A stretch of DNA of 64,000 nucleotides from NCBI GenBank assembly GCA_025699005.1, contig JAILWI010000004.1, positions 111,735 through 175,734 on the forward strand, in the 5' to 3' direction. The stretch comes from Chloroflexota bacterium. GTDB taxonomy: Bacteria > Chloroflexota > Limnocylindria > QHBO01. Of the stretch, positions 60,901-64,000 are shown in pieces (within the stretch, counting starts at the first letter, position 1; every line of letters begins with the position of its first letter). Position numbers and translations under genes: made by a program. The notes beneath the pieces were generated by a model. It made no database searches, was not told the DNA's origin, and saw nothing but the letters and a program-made list of their open reading frames with translations.

Positions 60901-61148
60901 AGGTGGCGCATCGGTTGCAGGCGCTGCGAAAGGCGGCCGGCTACGAGATCAGCGACCGAATCCGCGTGGGGATCGCGGCCGAGCCGGAGGTCGCGGACCG
61001 GCTCGAGAGCCATCGTGCCTGGCTGGCCGACGAGCTCCTCGCCGCCGAGCTCGCGCTCGGGCCAGAGGCCGCGGTCGGCGACGCGGACGCGGCGGAGACG
61101 GCCGACCTCGACGGAGTGACGGTCGCGCTCTCGGTCGCTCGCGCCTGA
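57972..61148 (+). CDS. ileS: Isoleucyl-tRNA synthetase (eukaryote-like IleS2 type)
   Basis: 1058 residues from ATG 57972 (TTG 57948 also possible). The class I signature is unusual: NNPMGVHHAWGRTYKD in place of a strict HIGH, and MHKSKGNSIPF for KMSKS (about 607-616). Other family segments are YQNGFDCQGLWIEVEVE, MDWDNSYYTNSDENNYTIW (part), CWRCGTQLIFRLVDEWFI and WYVRRNRRRFW. The long C-terminal part lacks the zinc finger of ordinary bacterial IleS1, fitting the IleS2 group, members of which can tolerate mupirocin (family knowledge). The upstream T-box supports isoleucine specificity. Confidence 0.92.
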   Translation: MFRPVSNKLDVPALEREVIERWRERDTMSRYLARNDGSDRRFSFIDGPITANNPMGVHHAWGRTYKDLFQRYHTMLGEKQRYQNGFDCQGLWIEVEVERQLGFNNKQQIEEFGIDRFVELCKERVAKFAGIQTEQSKRLGYWMDWDNSYYTNSDENNYTIWAFLAECRRRELLYRGHDVMPWCPRCGTGISNMEAAEGYKDVRHLSVTLRLPITSPDHDGEDLLVWTTTPWTLSSNVAAAVHPGLTYQLVEGRDGRRWWVSSGSKARVAGDAAVIREAPGAELVDLTYSGPFDHFPAAEGVAHRVIPWSDVSDAEGTGIVHIAPGCGQEDFALSKVHGLAVVDPIDQFGVFGDGFGWQTGRYAGSVPDASEDLARDVAADLDERGLLVAKESYQHSYPHCWRCGTQLIFRLVDEWFIAMDPLREPIGDSTRSATWLPEGIGLEERELDWLRNMGDWMISKKRYYGLALPIWECTDCDGWEVIGSKEELRERAVTGWEEFEGHSPHRPWVDAVEIACSACGGVARRTTDVGNPWLDAGIVALSTLKWNTDREYWREWYPADLITESFPGQFRNWFYALLTESTVMTGQAPMRTLFAYALMRDEHGEEMHKSKGNSIPFDEAADRIGADVMRWMFAAANPAVNLNFGYGPGHEVVRRFFLPLWNTYGFLVTYARIDGWTPDQLDGVEAARTFLDRWILSRLDGLVGEVGEGFAGYDAHRATRAIEAFVDELSNWYVRRNRRRFWKGELDADKRAAYATLYEVLTTLCRLMAPITPHLVDAMWDNLVAGVSDDQPDSAHLASFPERIEGRADADLDASVDLVRRTVALGRAARSATALRTRQPLRAARVKLPAGREAFASDPRIDAELRQQIREELNVHEIDFIPDESEMVERTLYPLLPVIGPRHGASVGAIMAGVRSGAWSLNEDGTATVGEATLQPDEFQLTARARPGHEVAEEGDVLVALDTEIDDELATEGLAREVAHRLQALRKAAGYEISDRIRVGIAAEPEVADRLESHRAWLADELLAAELALGPEAAVGDADAAETADLDGVTVALSVARA

Positions 61149-61164
61149 GCGGTCGCTCGTCGGC

Positions 61165-61170
61165 TAGAGT
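61165..61170 (+). promoter_or_regulatory. -10 element (TAGAGT) of lspA, leaderless
   Basis: TAGAGT, six bases before GTG 61177. The same six-base spacing is found at uvrC and recJ. Confidence 0.45.
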
Positions 61171-61176
61171 GGGGTG

Positions 61177-61689
61177 GTGGAGGCCGCCGCGGAACGAGAC
61201 GCATCGCCGGGGGCCGTGCTCGTCATGGCGGGCACGGCCGTCGTGCTCTACGCGGCCGATCAGCTCACGAAGCTCCTGATCGTCGCCAACCTGCCGTTCG
61301 GCGAACGCGTGGACGTCATCGGCGACTTCGCCCAGCTGTGGCATGTCCGCAACACGGGAGCGGCGTTCAGCATCCTGCCCGGCGCCACGTGGCTCTTCGT
61401 TCCGGTGACCATCGCCGCCATCGGCATGGTGATCTACTTCCACCGGACGCTCCACGACCGAGGCCCGTGGATCCAGGTCGTGCTCGGCGCGATCCTGGCT
61501 GGCGCGCTCGGCAACCTGACCGACCGCGTGCGCCTCGGGTACGTCATCGACTTCGTGAGTCTCGGGATCGGCGACGTCAGGTTCCCGACGTTCAACGTCG
61601 CCGACTCCGCGGTCGTGCTCGGGATCGGGTTGCTCGTCGCCTACCTCACGTTCGCCGATCGCCGTGCATCAGACGAGCCGTCCCGGTGA
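61177..61689 (+). CDS. lspA: Prolipoprotein signal peptidase (signal peptidase II)
   Basis: 170 residues from GTG 61177 (GTG 61174 is one codon longer). Four membrane helices. Conserved blocks are AADQLTKLLI, RNTGAAFSILPG, GALGNLTDRVRLGYVIDFV with the first catalytic Asp, and FPTFNVADSAVVLGI with the second. It cleaves lipoprotein signal peptides after lipidation. lspA followed by an rluD-like gene is the common bacterial order; overlap TGATG or GTGA. Confidence 0.95.
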   Translation: MEAAAERDASPGAVLVMAGTAVVLYAADQLTKLLIVANLPFGERVDVIGDFAQLWHVRNTGAAFSILPGATWLFVPVTIAAIGMVIYFHRTLHDRGPWIQVVLGAILAGALGNLTDRVRLGYVIDFVSLGIGDVRFPTFNVADSAVVLGIGLLVAYLTFADRRASDEPSR

Positions 61690-62657
61690 TGGCCGCCGCT
61701 GATCGCACGGTCGAGGGTCCCGCGCCTGCCGGTCGCGTGGACCTCGCCGTCTCGTCGGTCGGCGGGATCTCACGCGCCCACGCACAGCGGCTGATCGGCG
61801 ACGGCCGCGCCCTGGTCGACGGCGAGCGCCGCCGCTCGAGCGATCGGCTCGCCGGCGGGGAGACGGTGCGCGTCGAGCTGACCGCTCCGGCCGATGAGTC
61901 CCTGGTGCCGGAGTCGATCCCCCTCGACGTCGCCTACGAGGACGGCACGATGCTCATCGTCGACAAGCCGGCCGGGCTCGTCGTCCACCCGTCGGCCGGT
62001 CACGGCACGGGGACGCTCGTGAATGCGCTCCTCGGTCGATCGATCGAGCGCGGAGAGCCGCTCGGCTCGATCGCCGGCGTCGGACGACCGGGGATCGTGC
62101 ACCGCCTCGACAAGGAGACGAGCGGGCTCATCGTGGTGGCGAAGACCGACGATGCCCAGGCGAGCCTGATGCGCCAGTTCGGCGAGCGCACGATCGAGAA
62201 GGAGTACCTCGCGCTCGTCCGGGGCGAGGCACCGTCGCCACGGGGCCGGGTCGAGGCGCCGATCGGCCGCGACCCCCGAGATCGCCAGCGGATGGCCGTC
62301 GTGGCCGGTGGCCGCGCCTCGACGACCGAGTACGAGGTTCTCGGAACGGCGAACGGCTACGCGCTGCTGTCCCTGAGGCCGCTCACCGGTCGCACCCACC
62401 AGATCAGGGCCCACCTTTCGTATCTCGGCCTCCCGATCGCGGGCGACCTGCGCTACGGCGGTGGCGAAGGGCCGGGCGGCCTGCGTCGCCAGTTCCTCCA
62501 CGCAGCCCGGCTGCGGCTCGAGCGACCATCCGACGGCCAGCGCCTGCACGCCTGGAGCGGGCTCCCCGCCGATCTCGAGGCATGCCGCTCCATCGCAGGC
62601 GTCGACGTCGCCGGGACGCGGCTTCCCGAGGGCGTGGGCGCCGAGGTCGAGGCATGA
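61689..62657 (+). CDS. rluD: RluD-type pseudouridine synthase
   Basis: 322 residues from ATG 61689 (GTG 61686 alternative). An S4-like N-terminal domain (GISRAHAQRLIGDGRALVDG) precedes the RluA-family catalytic core: VVDKPAGLVVHPSAGHGTGT in part, PGIVHRLDKETSGLIVVAKT with the catalytic Asp in HRLDKETSG, and PLTGRTHQIRAHLSYLGLPI. It converts uridines in 23S rRNA to pseudouridine. The specific site is unknown. Confidence 0.93.
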   Translation: MAAADRTVEGPAPAGRVDLAVSSVGGISRAHAQRLIGDGRALVDGERRRSSDRLAGGETVRVELTAPADESLVPESIPLDVAYEDGTMLIVDKPAGLVVHPSAGHGTGTLVNALLGRSIERGEPLGSIAGVGRPGIVHRLDKETSGLIVVAKTDDAQASLMRQFGERTIEKEYLALVRGEAPSPRGRVEAPIGRDPRDRQRMAVVAGGRASTTEYEVLGTANGYALLSLRPLTGRTHQIRAHLSYLGLPIAGDLRYGGGEGPGGLRRQFLHAARLRLERPSDGQRLHAWSGLPADLEACRSIAGVDVAGTRLPEGVGAEVEA

Positions 62658-63292
62658 CCGTGGAGGAGCCGATGGGCGACCAGCAGAAGCGGATGACGTT
62701 CCCGAACCCGATGCTCGTCGTCGTGTCCGGGCCGTCCGGCGTCGGCAAGAGCACGATCGTCGCCGAGCTCGCGCGGCGTCATCCGCAGGTCGTTCCGATC
62801 GTGACGGCGACGACTCGCGAGCGGCGCGAGGGCGAGGTCCACGGGGTCCACTACCACTTCCTCGATCGCGACGAGTTCGTCGAGCTGCGCGACGCCGGTG
62901 GCCTCCTCGAGTGGGCCGAGGTTCACGGCAACCTGTACGGCACGCCGGTCGACCAGGTTCGCGGCATCCTGGCCGCCGGCCGCGACGCGATCCTCACCAT
63001 CGACCCGCAGGGCGCTCGCCAGGTCCGTGACTCGGTCCCCGACGCGCTCCTGGTGTTCGTGAAGCCTCCGACCATGGCGGACCTCGCGCAGCGCCTCGTC
63101 GGCAGGGGCAGCGAGTCGGCGGAGTCGCTCGAGCGACGCCGGCGCGACGCCGAGCGATGGATGGCCGACACCCGCGACTACGACCACGTGGTCGTGAACG
63201 AAACCGGGCACCCCGAGGAGGCGGCCGAGCTCATCTGGGAAATCATCCAGGCCGAAGCCCGTCGCGAGCCGCCTCGCCGTCCCCGGATCTAG
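62654..63292 (+). CDS. gmk: Guanylate kinase
   Basis: 212 residues from ATG 62654, which overlaps the previous stop (ATGA). The P-loop SGPSGVGKSTIVAEL is at about 24-38, followed by ATTRERREGEVHGVHYHFL (GMP binding), WAEVHGNLYGTP and ILTIDPQGARQV. It phosphorylates GMP to GDP. A start at ATG 62684 or 62693 inside the first 15 residues is possible because family proteins begin nearer the P-loop. Confidence 0.95.
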   Translation: MTVEEPMGDQQKRMTFPNPMLVVVSGPSGVGKSTIVAELARRHPQVVPIVTATTRERREGEVHGVHYHFLDRDEFVELRDAGGLLEWAEVHGNLYGTPVDQVRGILAAGRDAILTIDPQGARQVRDSVPDALLVFVKPPTMADLAQRLVGRGSESAESLERRRRDAERWMADTRDYDHVVVNETGHPEEAAELIWEIIQAEARREPPRRPRI

Positions 63293-63296
63293 GGTC

Positions 63297-64000
63297 GTGC
63301 CGAGCTCGCCGGCCCGCGTCGTGCGCGTCGCGGTGGATGCGCGCGCCGACCGCCCGGAGCGCACGTTCAGCTACGTTCTCCCCGACGACATCGAGACGCC
63401 GGCACCCGGATCGCTCGTGCTCGTGCCGTACGGTCGCCGAACGGCGCTCGGCTACCTGCTCGGGGGTGAAGCGGAGCCTGCCGACGGCGAGCTGAAGCCC
63501 ATCGAGGCCGTGGTCGCGGCGCCGATGCTGACGCCGGATCTCCTCGCGCTGGCGGAGCGCATCGCCAGGTACTACCGGGCGCCGATCGGCACGACGCTGG
63601 CCGCCATGCTGCCGCCGGGCCTCGAGGCGCGCATCTCCCGCACGTGGGAGGTCGTGGAGCACGAGGCGCTGCCGGCCGCGGTCGCGACCGCCGTGGGCCC
63701 GGACGGAACGATCGGGGACGCCGCGCTCCTGCGGCTCGCGCCGCGCCGCGGTCGCGACGCCTGGATCGAGGGTCTGCGGCGAACCGGGGCCCTCCGGTCA
63801 CGATGGTCGCTGCGCGCGGCCGAATCCAGCCCGCGCCGCGTGCGGGTCCTGCGACCGCTCCCGGGGAACGACGAGCCGCCGCGGCGCGCGCCGGTGCAGC
63901 GGGCCCTGCTCGAGGCGCTCGGCGGCGAGGAGCGGACGATGCCGGAGCTTGCCGCGGCGCTCGACACGGAGCCGGGCGCCCTGCTCGCCCCGGCACGCCG
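63297..64000 (+). CDS. priA: Primosomal replication protein PriA (3' end cut by window edge)
   Basis: 234 residues visible from GTG 63297 to the right edge. The N-terminal 3'-DNA-binding domain reads VVRVAVDARADRPERTFSYV, PAPGSLVLVPYGRRTALGYLL and later IARYYRAPIGTTLAAMLPPG, all typical of primosomal protein N'. The helicase part lies beyond the window. It restarts stalled forks by loading DnaB. It starts four bases after gmk; the omega-subunit and coaBC genes often found between are missing here. Confidence 0.88.
   Translation, partial: MPSSPARVVRVAVDARADRPERTFSYVLPDDIETPAPGSLVLVPYGRRTALGYLLGGEAEPADGELKPIEAVVAAPMLTPDLLALAERIARYYRAPIGTTLAAMLPPGLEARISRTWEVVEHEALPAAVATAVGPDGTIGDAALLRLAPRRGRDAWIEGLRRTGALRSRWSLRAAESSPRRVRVLRPLPGNDEPPRRAPVQRALLEALGGEERTMPELAAALDTEPGALLAPAR

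Overview
The window is 64 kb of GC-rich bacterial chromosome, almost all of it core housekeeping genes with short intergenic gaps and many 1-4 base stop/start overlaps. The gene set looks Gram-positive-like: RapZ-YvcK-WhiA, a LytR-CpsA-Psr protein, cell-wall-binding-2 repeats, Tad/Flp pilus genes, TatA/TatC, SecD/F/G and a T-box in front of ileS. Together with the membrane-anchored YvcK, the eukaryote-like IleRS and the composition, this suggests a high-GC member of Chloroflexota or, less likely, Actinomycetota. That placement is inference; no rRNA gene is present.

Layout. 0-5 kb: the end of a carbon-nitrogen hydrolase, small unknown and surface proteins, tRNA-Leu(CAA), an ECF sigma/anti-sigma pair and a J-domain membrane protein. 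5-9.4 kb: polA, mutM, coaE. 9.4-12.9 kb (minus): TadE-like, TadG-like, CpaB. 12.9-28.7 kb: uvrB, a small operon with a uracil-DNA-glycosylase-like gene, a two-permease ABC exporter (minus), uvrA, a UvrD-like helicase (minus), an LCP protein, a Nudix hydrolase and uvrC, so all three UvrABC subunits lie within 16 kb. 28.8-37.5 kb: an FAD oxidase (minus), secD-secF, recJ-pyrF, tatA, tatC and a histone-deacetylase-like hydrolase. 37.5-43.2 kb: rapZ-yvcK-whiA-tpiA-gpmI-secG. 43.3-45.7 kb: seven tRNA genes around lemA-htpX. 45.7-46.8 kb: a possible islet between tRNA-Cys and an imperfect copy of its 3' end, holding one response-regulator-like gene. 46.8-51 kb (minus): a secreted cell-wall-binding protein with a glucuronyl-C5-epimerase-like domain and a CpaE-like ATPase. 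51-57.6 kb: rpsF-ssb-rpsR, a TerC-family transporter behind a probable Mn-sensing riboswitch, ilvE, a membrane glycosyltransferase and its partner. 57.6-64 kb: a T-box leader, ileS, lspA, a RluD-type pseudouridine synthase, gmk and the start of priA.

Regulation is visible at several points. Many genes carry a TANNNT -10 element only 6-11 bases before the start codon, implying leaderless or near-leaderless mRNAs (uvrA, uvrB, uvrC, polA, recJ, secG, the J-domain gene, lspA, the LCP gene). uvrA also has a GAAC-N4-GTTC LexA-type box over its -35 region. The best candidates for new biology are the tRNA-Cys islet, the cell-wall-anchored C5-epimerase-like fusion, the low-complexity insert in SecF and the leaderless promoter architecture. 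No CRISPR array, complete insertion sequence or prophage was seen, and no clear-cut new multi-gene system.
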